From: Roseburia zhanii
GTDB taxonomy: Bacteria > Bacillota > Clostridia > Lachnospirales > Lachnospiraceae
Length of the DNA stretch: 64,000 nt
Direction: 5' to 3'
Assembly: GCF_014287635.1 (NCBI RefSeq)
Contig: NZ_JACOPH010000008.1
Span: 77,934 to 141,933 of the forward strand
Each line of letters begins with the position of its first letter. Within the stretch, counting starts at the first letter, position 1. The notes below the pieces were generated by a model, which saw nothing but the letters and a program-made list of their open reading frames with translations, was not told where the DNA came from and searched no databases. Positions 26,001 through 35,546 of this stretch are shown one piece after another. The position numbers and the translations under genes are program-made.

Positions 26001-27563
26001 ATCGAGGATTTAGAGCAGTTGATCTATGACCTTAAGAATGCAAACCGCAATGCTAGGATCACTGTAAAATTAGTATCCGAAGCAGGTGTCGGAACAGTCG
26101 CAGCAGGTGTTGCAAAAGCAGGAGCACAGGTTGTTTTGATCTCCGGTTATGATGGTGGTACGGGTGCAGCACCAAAGAGTTCCATTCACAATGCAGGTCT
26201 GCCATGGGAGTTAGGACTTGCAGAAACACATCAGACACTGATCATGAATGGACTCCGTAATAAAGTCCGTATCGAAACCGACGGCAAGCTGATGAGTGGT
26301 CGTGATGTTGCTGTTGCAGCACTGCTTGGGGCAGAAGAATTTGGTTTTGCAACTGCACCGTTAGTAACTTTAGGATGTGTAATGATGCGTGTCTGCAACT
26401 TAGATACCTGTCCGGCAGGAATCGCAACACAGAATCCGGAACTTAGAAAACGTTTTGCAGGAAAACCGGAATATGTAGAGAACTTCATGCGCTTTATCGC
26501 AGAAGAATTAAGAGAATATATGGCAAAATTAGGCTGCCATACTTTAGATGAAATGGTAGGACGCAGCGATCTCTTAAAGGTAAGAGAAGATTTGACCGGC
26601 AGAGAAAAAGAATTAGATCTTTCTAAGATCTTAAATAACCCATTTGCAGGTCCTAAGGAAAAAGTAACTTTTGATCCAAAACATGTCTATGACTTTAAAT
26701 TAGACAAGACAAAAGATGTGACCGTTCTCTTAAAACAGTTAAAAGATGCACTTGCAAGCGGACAGAAACGCAGCATCAATGTAGATGTCACAAATACAGA
26801 CCGTTCGTTTGGTACGATCTTTGGTTCAGAGATCACAAAACAGTACGGTGACAGCTTAGAAGAAGACAGCTTCGTTGTAAAATGTAATGGAGCCGGCGGA
26901 CAGAGCTTTGGTGCATTTATCCCGAAAGGACTGACATTAGAGCTTGTAGGTGATTCGAATGACTACTTTGGAAAAGGACTTTCCGGTGGAAAATTAGTTG
27001 TCTATGCACCAACCGGTGTGAAGTTTAAGACAGAAGACAATATCATTATCGGTAACGTTGCATTATACGGTGCGACAAGCGGTAAAGCATTTATCAGTGG
27101 TGTCGCAGGCGAGCGTTTCTGTGTCCGTAACTCCGGTGCAACAGCCGTTGTAGAAGGTGTTGGCGATCATGGCTGTGAATATATGACAGGCGGTCGTGTT
27201 GTAGTCTTAGGTAAGACTGGAAAGAACTTTGCAGCAGGTATGAGCGGCGGTATCGCTTATGTATTAGATGAAGATAACGATCTGTATACAAAGATGAACA
27301 AAGAAATGGTATTTTCCGAAGAAGTGTCAAACAAATATGACGTTATGGAATTAAAAGAGATGATCAAAGAACATGTTGCTTTTACAAATTCCGAAAAAGG
27401 AAAAGAGGTATTAGATAATTTCAGCGAATATCTGCCGAAATTTAAGAAGATCATCCCATATGATTATAACCGCATGATGATGGCGATCGTCCAGATGGAA
27501 GAAAAAGGTCTTTCCTCAGAGCAGGCACAGATTGAAGCATTTTATGCAAATACAAGGAATTAA
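23013..27563 (+). CDS. gltB: Glutamate synthase (NADPH) large subunit
   Basis: This is the large subunit of GOGAT, which turns glutamine and 2-oxoglutarate into two glutamates. The class II glutaminase domain starts at Cys24 in DNCGIGAVVNIKG, after a short propeptide. The central and FMN-binding domains follow, with GEGGEDAERM, and the 3Fe-4S cysteines in GCVMMRVCNLDTCPAG (about 1122-1133). The C-terminal GXGXG beta-helix is also present. It has 1516 residues, normal for the family. The ATG at 23013 is preferred to 22992 because AAAGGG stands 8 bases before it and only a short leader follows the predicted promoter. It forms an operon with gltD, 14 bp downstream. Confidence 0.97.
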   Translation: MKQQNESNATAQGMYDPRFEHDNCGIGAVVNIKGIKTHDTVANALKIVENLKHRAGKDAEGKTGDGVGILLQISHKFFSKAVKPLGIELGEERDYGIGMFFFPQDELKRNQAKKMFEVIVKKEGMEFLGWREVPTDPTKLGQKAVDCMPYIMQGFVKRPENVAKGIDFDRKLYVARRVFEQSNDDTYVVSFSSRTIVYKGMFLVEQLRLFFADLQDKDYESAIATVHSRFSTNTNPSWERAHPNRFIVHNGEINTIKGNADKMLAREETMESEHLKGELQKVLPVINSEGSDSAMLDNTLEFLVMSGMDLPLAVMIMIPEPWANNAAMPQKKKDFYQYYATMMEPWDGPASILFSDGDVMGAILDRNGLRPSRYYVTDDDYLILSSEVGVLDIDPTKIVAKERLRPGKMLLVDTRQGRIIDDEELKETYAGKQPYGEWLDRNLICLENLKIPNERVPEYSKEERQRMQKAFGYTYESLKDAILPMAKNGGEGTSAMGIDTPLAALAGDHQPLFNYFKQLFAQVTNPPIDSIREKVVTSTTVYIGEDGNLLEEKAINCQVLKVNNPILTNTDIMKIKSMNVEGFKVAVLPIIYYKNTSLEKAVDHLFVEADRAYRDGANILILSDRGVDENHVPIPSLLAVSGLQQHLVKTKKRTAVAMILESGEPREVHHFATLLGYGACAINPYLAQDTVKQLIDEHMLDKDYYAAIHDYNQAIINGIVKIASKMGISTIQSYQGSKIFEAIGIDKDVIDKYFTDTVSRIGGINLNDIAEDVDALHSLAYDPLGLETDLTLDSRGRHKMRSGADSHLYNPATIHLLQESTKRGDYSLFKQYTQLVNAEEKDANIRGLMDFNYPKKGVPIEEVESVDSIVTRFKTGAMSYGSISQEAHETLAIAMNRLHGKSNSGEGGEDAERMDSKNSRVNRCSAIKQVASGRFGVTSRYLVSADEIQIKMAQGAKPGEGGHLPGKKVYPWIAKTRLSTPGVSLISPPPHHDIYSIEDLEQLIYDLKNANRNARITVKLVSEAGVGTVAAGVAKAGAQVVLISGYDGGTGAAPKSSIHNAGLPWELGLAETHQTLIMNGLRNKVRIETDGKLMSGRDVAVAALLGAEEFGFATAPLVTLGCVMMRVCNLDTCPAGIATQNPELRKRFAGKPEYVENFMRFIAEELREYMAKLGCHTLDEMVGRSDLLKVREDLTGREKELDLSKILNNPFAGPKEKVTFDPKHVYDFKLDKTKDVTVLLKQLKDALASGQKRSINVDVTNTDRSFGTIFGSEITKQYGDSLEEDSFVVKCNGAGGQSFGAFIPKGLTLELVGDSNDYFGKGLSGGKLVVYAPTGVKFKTEDNIIIGNVALYGATSGKAFISGVAGERFCVRNSGATAVVEGVGDHGCEYMTGGRVVVLGKTGKNFAAGMSGGIAYVLDEDNDLYTKMNKEMVFSEEVSNKYDVMELKEMIKEHVAFTNSEKGKEVLDNFSEYLPKFKKIIPYDYNRMMMAIVQMEEKGLSSEQAQIEAFYANTRN

Positions 27564-27577
27564 GGAGGGGACGCAAG

Positions 27578-29071
27578 ATGGGAAAACCAACAGGATTTAT
27601 GGAGTATGAGAGAAAAACAGCAGCAGCGGTGAGTCCAAAGGAGCGTATTAAGGATTTTTGCGAATTTCACACCCCTCTTTCACAGGAAGAACAGAGAAAA
27701 CAAGCTGCAAGATGTATGAACTGTGGCGTGCCGTTCTGTCAGGCAGGAATGAATATCATGGGTATGACAAGCGGCTGTCCGCTTCACAACTTAGTACCGG
27801 AATGGAATGATCTGGTATACACCGGCAATTTAGAGCAGGCATATAACCGTCTGAAAAAGACGAATAACTTCCCGGAGTTTACATCGAGAGTGTGTCCGGC
27901 ATTATGTGAAGCAGCATGTACCTGTGGTCACTATGGAGATCCTGTTTCTGTAAAAGGAAACGAATATGGCATTATTGAAAATGCCTATGAAGAAGGATAT
28001 GCCGATCCAAAACCGCCAAGAGTGCGTACCGGAAAGCAGGTAGCAGTGATCGGCAGCGGTCCTGCCGGACTTGCGGCAGCCGACCAGCTTAACAAACGTG
28101 GACATAAAGTGACTGTATATGAACGTGATGACAGAGTCGGCGGACTTCTGATGTACGGTATTCCGAATATGAAGTTAGAAAAACATATCATCGACCGTAA
28201 GATCAATGTGATGAAAGAAGAAGGCGTTGAATTTGTCACAGGTGCAAACGTTGGTAAGGATGTCAAAGCAGCAAAGATCATCAAAGATTATGATGCAGTT
28301 ATTTTAGCCTGTGGTGCAAAGAATCCAAGAGATATCAAAGCCGAAGGCAGAGATGCAAAAGGAATCTATTTTGCAGTAGATTTCTTGGCAGCAACCACAA
28401 AAAGCCTGTTAGATTCTGGTTTAAAAGACAATAAATATATTTCTGCAAAAGGTAAAAAAGTCGTGATCATTGGTGGTGGTGATACCGGAAATGACTGTGT
28501 CGGTACCTGTATCCGTCATGGAGCCGTTTCTGTGACACAGCTTGAGATGATGCCGAAGGCACCGGATGAGAGAGCAGAGAACAATCCATGGCCGGAATGG
28601 CCGAAAGTCTGCAAAACAGATTATGGCCAGGAAGAAGCAATCGCTATGTTTGGCAGAGACCCTAGAATCTATCAGACAACGGTAAAAGAGTTTGTCAAAG
28701 ACAAAAACGGAAATGTCACAGCAGTAAAGACGGTAAAATTAGAGAGCCAGAAAGATGAAAAGACCGGACGGATGATGATGGTTGAAGTGCCGGGTTCAGA
28801 AGGTAAATTAGATGCAGACCTTGTACTGATCGCAGCAGGTTTCCTTGGCACGCAGAAATATGTGGCAGATGCATTTGGTGTGCAGTTGAATGAAAGAACC
28901 AATGTAGCTACAGAAGCCGGAAAATATGCAACAAATGTCAAAAAAGTATTTACGGCAGGAGATATGCACAGAGGACAGTCTTTAGTTGTCTGGGCGATCC
29001 GTGAAGGCAGGGAAGTGGCAAGGGAAGTGGACGAAAATCTTTTGGGATATTCAGGACTTTCTGTACAGTAA
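27578..29071 (+). CDS. gltD: Glutamate synthase (NADPH) small subunit
   Basis: This flavoprotein passes electrons from NADPH to the large subunit of glutamate synthase. The N-terminal 4Fe-4S cysteines lie in CMNCGVPFC, SGCPLHN and CPALCEAACTC. The FAD site is VIGSGPAGLAAADQL and the NADPH site is VIIGGGDTGNDC. The length of 497 residues is typical. GGAGGGG stands just before the ATG. The end carries the usual FTAGDMHRGQSLVVWAI segment, where the FAD-binding GD is seen. Confidence 0.97.
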   Translation: MGKPTGFMEYERKTAAAVSPKERIKDFCEFHTPLSQEEQRKQAARCMNCGVPFCQAGMNIMGMTSGCPLHNLVPEWNDLVYTGNLEQAYNRLKKTNNFPEFTSRVCPALCEAACTCGHYGDPVSVKGNEYGIIENAYEEGYADPKPPRVRTGKQVAVIGSGPAGLAAADQLNKRGHKVTVYERDDRVGGLLMYGIPNMKLEKHIIDRKINVMKEEGVEFVTGANVGKDVKAAKIIKDYDAVILACGAKNPRDIKAEGRDAKGIYFAVDFLAATTKSLLDSGLKDNKYISAKGKKVVIIGGGDTGNDCVGTCIRHGAVSVTQLEMMPKAPDERAENNPWPEWPKVCKTDYGQEEAIAMFGRDPRIYQTTVKEFVKDKNGNVTAVKTVKLESQKDEKTGRMMMVEVPGSEGKLDADLVLIAAGFLGTQKYVADAFGVQLNERTNVATEAGKYATNVKKVFTAGDMHRGQSLVVWAIREGREVAREVDENLLGYSGLSVQ

Positions 29072-29083
29072 AACGGTTCACTC

Positions 29084-29113
29084 TTGCAAAAACCTCTTAA
29101 ATAGTGTTATGAT
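29084..29113 (+). promoter_or_regulatory. Promoter before the small membrane protein gene
   Basis: TTGCAA (29084-29089), 18 bases and TATGAT (29108-29113). Confidence 0.5.
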
Positions 29114-29158
29114 ACTCTTGTCAATGAGTGAGAGAGTTGTGAGAAGGAGTATCGGGAG

Positions 29159-29419
29159 ATGAGTCGGAATATAAAATTTTGTCTGGCAATTGTCATATAT
29201 CTGATCGGTTTAGCAGTTTCTGTCTATGTAGGTGGATGGGTAATGCTGATACAGCCGATCCGGGGAACGATAACAGCATATACGCTGGGTACATTGACAT
29301 TGCGGCAGCTTGTGATCAATGTGATCAAATGCATATCTTCACTGACAGTTGCAGGACTGATCTGGTGTATTGGATATATAGCAAGTAATCATGTGTATGA
29401 CAGTCGTGATGAAGAATAG
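29159..29419 (+). CDS. Small membrane protein with two predicted TM segments
   Basis: This is an 86-residue protein not recognised as a named family. Two hydrophobic stretches (about residues 6-30, LAIVIYLIGLAVSVYVGGWVM, and 55-75, LTVAGLIWCIGYIA) are separated by a polar loop. A short acidic tail ends in DSRDEE. AAGGAG lies 9 bases before the ATG, its own promoter precedes it and a terminator follows, so it is probably a real one-gene unit. The function is unknown. Confidence 0.65.
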   Translation: MSRNIKFCLAIVIYLIGLAVSVYVGGWVMLIQPIRGTITAYTLGTLTLRQLVINVIKCISSLTVAGLIWCIGYIASNHVYDSRDEE

Positions 29420-29424
29420 AAAAC

Positions 29425-29459
29425 GGTGCGGATTTGAATATTCAGATTCGCACCATTTT
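29425..29459 (+). terminator. Rho-independent terminator
   Basis: GGTGCGGATTTGA (29425-29437) pairs with TTCAGATTCGCACC (29441-29454) with two G-T pairs, followed by ATTTTA. Confidence 0.8.
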
Positions 29460-29497
29460 ATCGTATTACGGAATATTCAGATAAAAGGAGATCTTAA

Positions 29498-30283
29498 ATG
29501 AAAACAGCAGTATTTTTTGATATTGACGGAACCCTGTGGGATAGTCAGATGCAGATCCCTAAAAGCACCATCGAAGCGATCCATAAGTTACAGGAAAATG
29601 GAAATTATGCATTTATCTGCAGCGGAAGAAGCCGGGCTACGATACGTGCCAGGGAATTATTAGAGGAGATCGGATTTGACGGGATCGTGGCAGGCTGTGG
29701 AACTTATATCGAATATCATGGAGAAGTGATCTTTGAGAGAAGCCTGTCCCAAAAAGAGATTGCAGATCTTTTAACAGAATTGGAAAACTGTCATATGCCG
29801 GCAATCTTAGAGGGAAAACATTATTTGTATGCAGATGAGGAAAGTTTTGGGGACGATCCATATATCGATTATTTAAAGAGGATCTTAGATACAGAATTTT
29901 TACCGTTAAAAGAATATGCGGGGAATTACGAAGTCAATAAACTGAGTGCAGATTTTACAAAAGGCGACATTCCGGCAGTTAAAAAGGCACTTTCAGACCA
30001 ATATGAATTAGTCTTTCACGAAAAACAAGTTGTGGAGATCTTGCCGAAAGGATTTTCAAAAGCCAGTGGGATAGAAAAAGTCTGCGGATATCTGGGCATT
30101 TCACATGAAAACACATATGCATTCGGGGACAGTGCGAATGATGTGGAAATGTTAAAATATGCAGCACATGGAATCGCAATGGGCAATGCGACAGATGATG
30201 CTAAAGAAGCAGCAGATCATATTACAACATCCTTATGGGAAGACGGGATCAAAACAGGGTTAGAATATTTTTCATTGATTTAG
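29498..30283 (+). CDS. Cof-type HAD-IIB family phosphatase
   Basis: This is a 261-residue cytoplasmic phosphatase. Motif I is FFDIDGTLWDS with the nucleophile Asp8, motif II is FICSGRS, and the end has the conserved lysine region KGFSKASGIE and AFGDSANDVEML. A C2-type cap (about residues 85-185) marks the Cof/IIB group, whose members dephosphorylate sugar phosphates, FMN or PLP. The precise substrate is unknown. An AAAGGAG site precedes the ATG. The next gene begins 11 bp after its stop, so the two form an operon. Confidence 0.9.
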   Translation: MKTAVFFDIDGTLWDSQMQIPKSTIEAIHKLQENGNYAFICSGRSRATIRARELLEEIGFDGIVAGCGTYIEYHGEVIFERSLSQKEIADLLTELENCHMPAILEGKHYLYADEESFGDDPYIDYLKRILDTEFLPLKEYAGNYEVNKLSADFTKGDIPAVKKALSDQYELVFHEKQVVEILPKGFSKASGIEKVCGYLGISHENTYAFGDSANDVEMLKYAAHGIAMGNATDDAKEAADHITTSLWEDGIKTGLEYFSLI

Positions 30284-30294
30284 AGGAGGCAGTT

Positions 30295-31410
30295 ATGGCA
30301 AATATGATGGATTATCTTCTCTGGAGAGGGGATTTAAGTTTTAAGCAGGCAGAATTTAATGAAGTGGATAATCTGATCTTTTCAGAACTGGTATATGTGG
30401 ATTTTGACGGGATCGTACCTTCATTAAACGAAGATAAGAGCATTACCTTAAAAGAAGCATCAAAGATCTTTTTTGAGCATCATACCGATGAGGAGATCGA
30501 AGCAAAAGTATCGAGTACAAAGATGGCTGCATTTCTGATGCGGGCAATGGCGAGGACAAAACGATTTGGAAATATCGAACTTTCGAATTATATCAATGAC
30601 ATTAACTTAAAAGAGCAGTCCCAGTTCTGTGCCATGACGATCCGGTTAGATGACGGAAGTTTTTTTGTCGTATACAGTGGAACCGATAATACGATCGTCG
30701 GCTGGAAAGAAAATTTTAACATGAGTTTTTTAGAGCAGACACCGGGACAGTTAAAAGCCGTGGAATACTTAAATGAAGTTGTTAATGCCCGTTACAAAAA
30801 AGTGCGTGTCGGCGGACATTCGAAAGGTGGGAATCTGTCTGTCTATGCGTCCGTATACTGTAAAGAATCGATTCAGAAAAAAATCATTGCGATCTACAGC
30901 AATGATGGTCCCGGATTTTCAGAGCACATGATAAATTCAGAAGCATATCATAAAATGCTGCCAAAGATCCATACGATCATACCGGAATCATCGATCGTTG
31001 GAATGCTCTTAGAGCATGAAGAAGAATACGAAGTCGTGGAGAGTTCCAATGATGGACCGATGCAGCATGATGCAATGAGCTGGGAAGTACAAGGACCGTC
31101 ATTTGTCCATGTAAAATCCGTAACAGAGCAGAGTGTGCTGTTAGATAAGACCTTAAAAGCATGGATTCACCAGATGGACGGCAGGGAACGTGAGGAATTT
31201 GTAGATGCACTGTTTGGTATCTTAGAAGAAGGTGAGATCAAAACAGTAGATGATCTTGCTAATATGAAGTGGAAACAGTTTGTAGACCTTTTAAAGATCC
31301 GGAATTACCTTGGGACAAAAAGTCAGGAAGCACTTAAGAAAACACTGAAACTGCTATGGAAAGAGAGTAATCAGACACTCAAAGAAGCAGTGATTAAAAA
31401 GACAAAATAA
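30295..31410 (+). CDS. Alpha/beta hydrolase-like protein (DUF2974, Mbeg1-like)
   Basis: This is a 371-residue cytoplasmic protein. The lipase-like nucleophile elbow GGHSKGGNLS (Ser176) sits in the middle. It is preceded by FVVYSGTDNTIVGWKENFNM, which is typical of the DUF2974 family of class-3-lipase-like hydrolases. NDGPGFSEHM and the QHDAMSWEV region are also characteristic, and His or Asp residues there may complete a triad. The substrate is not known. The ATG at 30295 is chosen because GAGGAGG stands before it; an upstream in-frame ATG at 30235 lies within the HAD gene. It is co-transcribed with the Cof-type HAD. Confidence 0.85.
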   Translation: MANMMDYLLWRGDLSFKQAEFNEVDNLIFSELVYVDFDGIVPSLNEDKSITLKEASKIFFEHHTDEEIEAKVSSTKMAAFLMRAMARTKRFGNIELSNYINDINLKEQSQFCAMTIRLDDGSFFVVYSGTDNTIVGWKENFNMSFLEQTPGQLKAVEYLNEVVNARYKKVRVGGHSKGGNLSVYASVYCKESIQKKIIAIYSNDGPGFSEHMINSEAYHKMLPKIHTIIPESSIVGMLLEHEEEYEVVESSNDGPMQHDAMSWEVQGPSFVHVKSVTEQSVLLDKTLKAWIHQMDGREREEFVDALFGILEEGEIKTVDDLANMKWKQFVDLLKIRNYLGTKSQEALKKTLKLLWKESNQTLKEAVIKKTK

Positions 31411-31529
31411 AGCATTTCTAAAAAAAGTATAAAATAGCCAAAAAACGCTGAAAATGAGAAAAAACGAGAAAACGAGAGCATAAAAGAGAAAAAATGAGAA
31501 TATAATTGCAAAAGGATAAAAAAGTCCGG

Positions 31530-31596
31530 TTGCAGAAATGTGTTGCAAAACATATTATAAGACTATCAGTTAGCACTCGAAAGAAATGAGTGCTAA
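31530..31596 (+). promoter_or_regulatory. groESL promoter with CIRCE operator
   Basis: TTGCAG (31530-31535), 17 bases and TATTAT (31553-31558) form the promoter. TTAGCACTC (31570-31578), nine bases and GAGTGCTAA (31588-31596) form a perfect CIRCE element, the site of the HrcA heat-shock repressor, right at the transcription start. Confidence 0.97.
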
Positions 31597-31641
31597 TAAC
31601 TCAAAAAAGAAAGAACAGAAAATAATAAGGAGGCATTTCAA

Positions 31642-31926
31642 ATGAAATTAGTACCATTAGCAGACAGAGTTGTCCTGAAACAGGTAGAAGCAGAAGAAAC
31701 AACCAAATCAGGAATTATCTTAACAAGTAAATCACAGGAAAAACCACAGGAAGCAGAAGTAATTGCTGTAGGACCGGGTGGGATCGTAGATGGAAAAGAA
31801 GTAAAGATGCAGGTAACTGTCGGACAGAAAGTTATTTATTCTAAATACGCAGGAACAGAAGTAAAATTAGAAGATACAGAATATATCATCGTAAAACAGA
31901 ATGACATTTTAGCAGTTGTAGAATAA
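31642..31926 (+). CDS. groS: Co-chaperonin GroES
   Basis: This is the 94-residue lid of the GroEL chaperonin. It begins with the typical PLADRVVLKQVEAEETTKSG, has the mobile loop SGIILTSKSQEKP and the VIAVGPG segment, and ends in NDILAVVE. AAGGAGG precedes the ATG. It lies directly behind the CIRCE operator and 21 bp before groL, so HrcA controls both. Confidence 0.98.
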   Translation: MKLVPLADRVVLKQVEAEETTKSGIILTSKSQEKPQEAEVIAVGPGGIVDGKEVKMQVTVGQKVIYSKYAGTEVKLEDTEYIIVKQNDILAVVE

Positions 31927-31929
31927 TAA

Positions 31930-33573
<1,644 letters not shown>

Positions 33574-33593
33574 ATTATTCTATAGAATACAGA

Positions 33594-33627
33594 CCGGAGA
33601 AAGATTCACTCTTTCTTCGGCCTTTTT
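33594..33627 (+). terminator. Rho-independent terminator of groESL
   Basis: CCGGAGAAAGA (33594-33604) pairs with TCTTTCTTCGG (33610-33620) with one G-T pair, followed by CCTTTTT. Confidence 0.9.
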
Positions 33628-33768
33628 GATATAAGGGGTAAGAAGTCACACATAAAAACAGAAAAAACTTTTCAGAACCAGACATTCATGGTAAAATAGG
33701 CATATGTGAGAATCATCAGAAGTAACTTGAGAGATAGGGCATGGTTACGACTAGAAAAGGAGAAGACG

Positions 33769-34239
33769 ATGGACGATAACATGATTACATTGACGATCGG
33801 CAAGCAGAAAAATATCGCACTGATCGCACATGACGGAAAAAAGAAAGAACTCATCGAATGGTGCAGGGAAAATGCAGACATTTTAAAGATGCATTTTCTA
33901 TGTGGAACAGGAACAACAGCGAGAATGATCACTGACCAGACAGGACTGCCGGTGCGGGGATATAACAGCGGCCCATTAGGCGGTGACCAGCAGATCGGAG
34001 CAAAAATCGTAGAAGGTAAGGTGGATTTTGTGATATTCTTTTCAGATCCATTGACAGCACAGCCGCATGATCCGGACGTTAAGGCACTTTTGCGTATTGC
34101 ACAGGTATACGACATTCCAATCGCAAATAACCGTGCTTCGGCAGATTTTATGATCCATTCTTCCTATATGAGTGAAGAATATGATCATCAGGTGATCAAT
34201 TTTAATAAAAATATCAAAGACCGTTCACAAACTCTTTAA
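33769..34239 (+). CDS. mgsA: Methylglyoxal synthase
   Basis: This enzyme converts dihydroxyacetone phosphate to methylglyoxal plus phosphate, a bypass of lower glycolysis. Key residues match the family: His21 (IALIAHDGKK), the phosphate-binding CGTGTTA, Asp73 in GPLGGDQQIGA and the PHDPD segment (His100, Asp103). The 156-residue length is typical. The ATG at 33769 is chosen because AAGGAG (33757-33762) stands 6 bases before it; the frame is open further upstream but without a site. TTTTCA and TAAAAT with a 17-base gap upstream may be its promoter. Confidence 0.96.
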   Translation: MDDNMITLTIGKQKNIALIAHDGKKKELIEWCRENADILKMHFLCGTGTTARMITDQTGLPVRGYNSGPLGGDQQIGAKIVEGKVDFVIFFSDPLTAQPHDPDVKALLRIAQVYDIPIANNRASADFMIHSSYMSEEYDHQVINFNKNIKDRSQTL

Positions 34240-34260
34240 GCAGTCTTTACCGAAATAAGG

Positions 34261-34288
34261 TTGCAATAATTGAGCGTCATGTTATACT
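34261..34288 (+). promoter_or_regulatory. Promoter before the 78-residue protein gene
   Basis: TTGCAA (34261-34266), 16 bases and TATACT (34283-34288). Confidence 0.5.
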
Positions 34289-34374
34289 TAGAAACAGCAG
34301 ACCGTTTCCGGTAACAGTACATAGATTGCCGGATACAATTATCAGAACAGATCAGAACAGAAAGGAAGATTAAT

Positions 34375-34611
34375 ATGAAAGTACAGAATATTACAGATGT
34401 AGATGCATTTTTTAAAGTAATTGACGAATGTCAGGGAACAGTAGAATTAGTTACCGGTGAAGGTGACAGATTAAATTTAAAATCCAAATTATGCCAGTAC
34501 GTTTCCCTTGCAAATATCTTTTCAAATGGAAACATTCCAGAGTTAGAGATCGTTGCACATGAACAGGAAGATGTGCAGAGAATTTTAGATTTTATGATTT
34601 ATGGAAAATAA
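34375..34611 (+). CDS. Small conserved protein of unknown function
   Basis: This is a 78-residue soluble protein. It begins MKVQNITDVDAFFKVIDECQ and has the stretch GEGDRLNLKSKLCQYVSLAN, a pattern I associate with a small protein common in Lachnospiraceae and labelled without experimental basis in genomes. No catalytic motif is apparent. AAAGGAAG precedes the ATG and a separate promoter lies upstream. Together with codon use like its neighbours, this supports a real gene. The function is unknown. Confidence 0.75.
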   Translation: MKVQNITDVDAFFKVIDECQGTVELVTGEGDRLNLKSKLCQYVSLANIFSNGNIPELEIVAHEQEDVQRILDFMIYGK

Positions 34612-34672
34612 GTTATGGTTTGCAGGATATCTGTGAACTGTAACAATAATCCGTTATACAGGAGGAAACTTT

Positions 34673-35545
34673 ATGAGCAGAGTTGCGGTTGTTTCAGACA
34701 GTAACAGTGGAATAGCACAACAGGAAGCGAAAGAACTGGGTGTGTATATATTACCAATGCCTTTTTTTGTAAATAATGAAACATTTTTTGAAGATGTGGA
34801 TTTAACGCAGGAAGAATTTTATAACAGATTAAAAGAAGGGTGTGAGATCTCAACTTCGATGCCTTCCATAGCAAGTGTTACAGAGTTATGGGATGAATTG
34901 TTGAAAGAGTATGATGAGATCGTGCATATTCCGATGTCAAGCGGATTGAGCAGTTCTTATGAAACGGCTGCCATGCTTGCATTAGACTACGATGGAAAAG
35001 TATTTGTTGTCAACAACCAGAGAATCTCTGTTACCCAGCGGCAGTCTGTTTTAGATGCAAAAGCACTTGCAGAACAAGGATATCAGGCATCAGCCATCAA
35101 AGAGATCTTAGAGAGGGAGAAATTCGAATCTTCGATCTATATTATGGTTGATACACTGGCGTATCTGAAAAAAGGCGGCCGTATCACACCGGCAGCAGCA
35201 GCGTTAGGAACACTGCTCCGTTTAAAACCGGTACTCCAGATCCAAGGAGAAAAATTAGACGCATTTGCAAAAGCAAGGACAGTCAAGCAGGCGAAATCCA
35301 TGATGATCGATGCGATGAAGAATGATTTTACCAACCGGTTCGATGATCCGGAAGGGAAGAATATGTACCTTGAAATGGCATATACACATGATCTTGAAGC
35401 AGCAGAAGAATTTAAAAAGGAAGTGCAGGCAGCATTTCCAGGATCAGAGATCATTATGAATCCGTTGTCACTTAGCGTGTCCTGTCATATCGGACCGGGA
35501 GCATTAGCAGTTGCCTGTTCAAAAAAGATACCGGAATTAATGTAA
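34673..35545 (+). CDS. DegV family protein (fatty-acid binding)
   Basis: This is a 290-residue EDD-fold protein. It starts with VVSDSNSGI, has the fatty-acid head-group motif STSMPS, and the conserved MVDTLAYLKKGGRI segment. In Firmicutes, DegV/FakB proteins present fatty acids to the kinase FakA for incorporation into phospholipid. No fakA is nearby, so this role is only inferred from the family. AGGAGG stands before the ATG. The LysR gene starts 1 bp after its stop. Confidence 0.92.
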   Translation: MSRVAVVSDSNSGIAQQEAKELGVYILPMPFFVNNETFFEDVDLTQEEFYNRLKEGCEISTSMPSIASVTELWDELLKEYDEIVHIPMSSGLSSSYETAAMLALDYDGKVFVVNNQRISVTQRQSVLDAKALAEQGYQASAIKEILEREKFESSIYIMVDTLAYLKKGGRITPAAAALGTLLRLKPVLQIQGEKLDAFAKARTVKQAKSMMIDAMKNDFTNRFDDPEGKNMYLEMAYTHDLEAAEEFKKEVQAAFPGSEIIMNPLSLSVSCHIGPGALAVACSKKIPELM

Positions 35546-35546
35546 C

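Noticed and set aside
34261..34374. Possible riboswitch before the 78-residue protein gene
   Set aside because: The leader has no extended conserved stems or terminator; only a promoter was supported.
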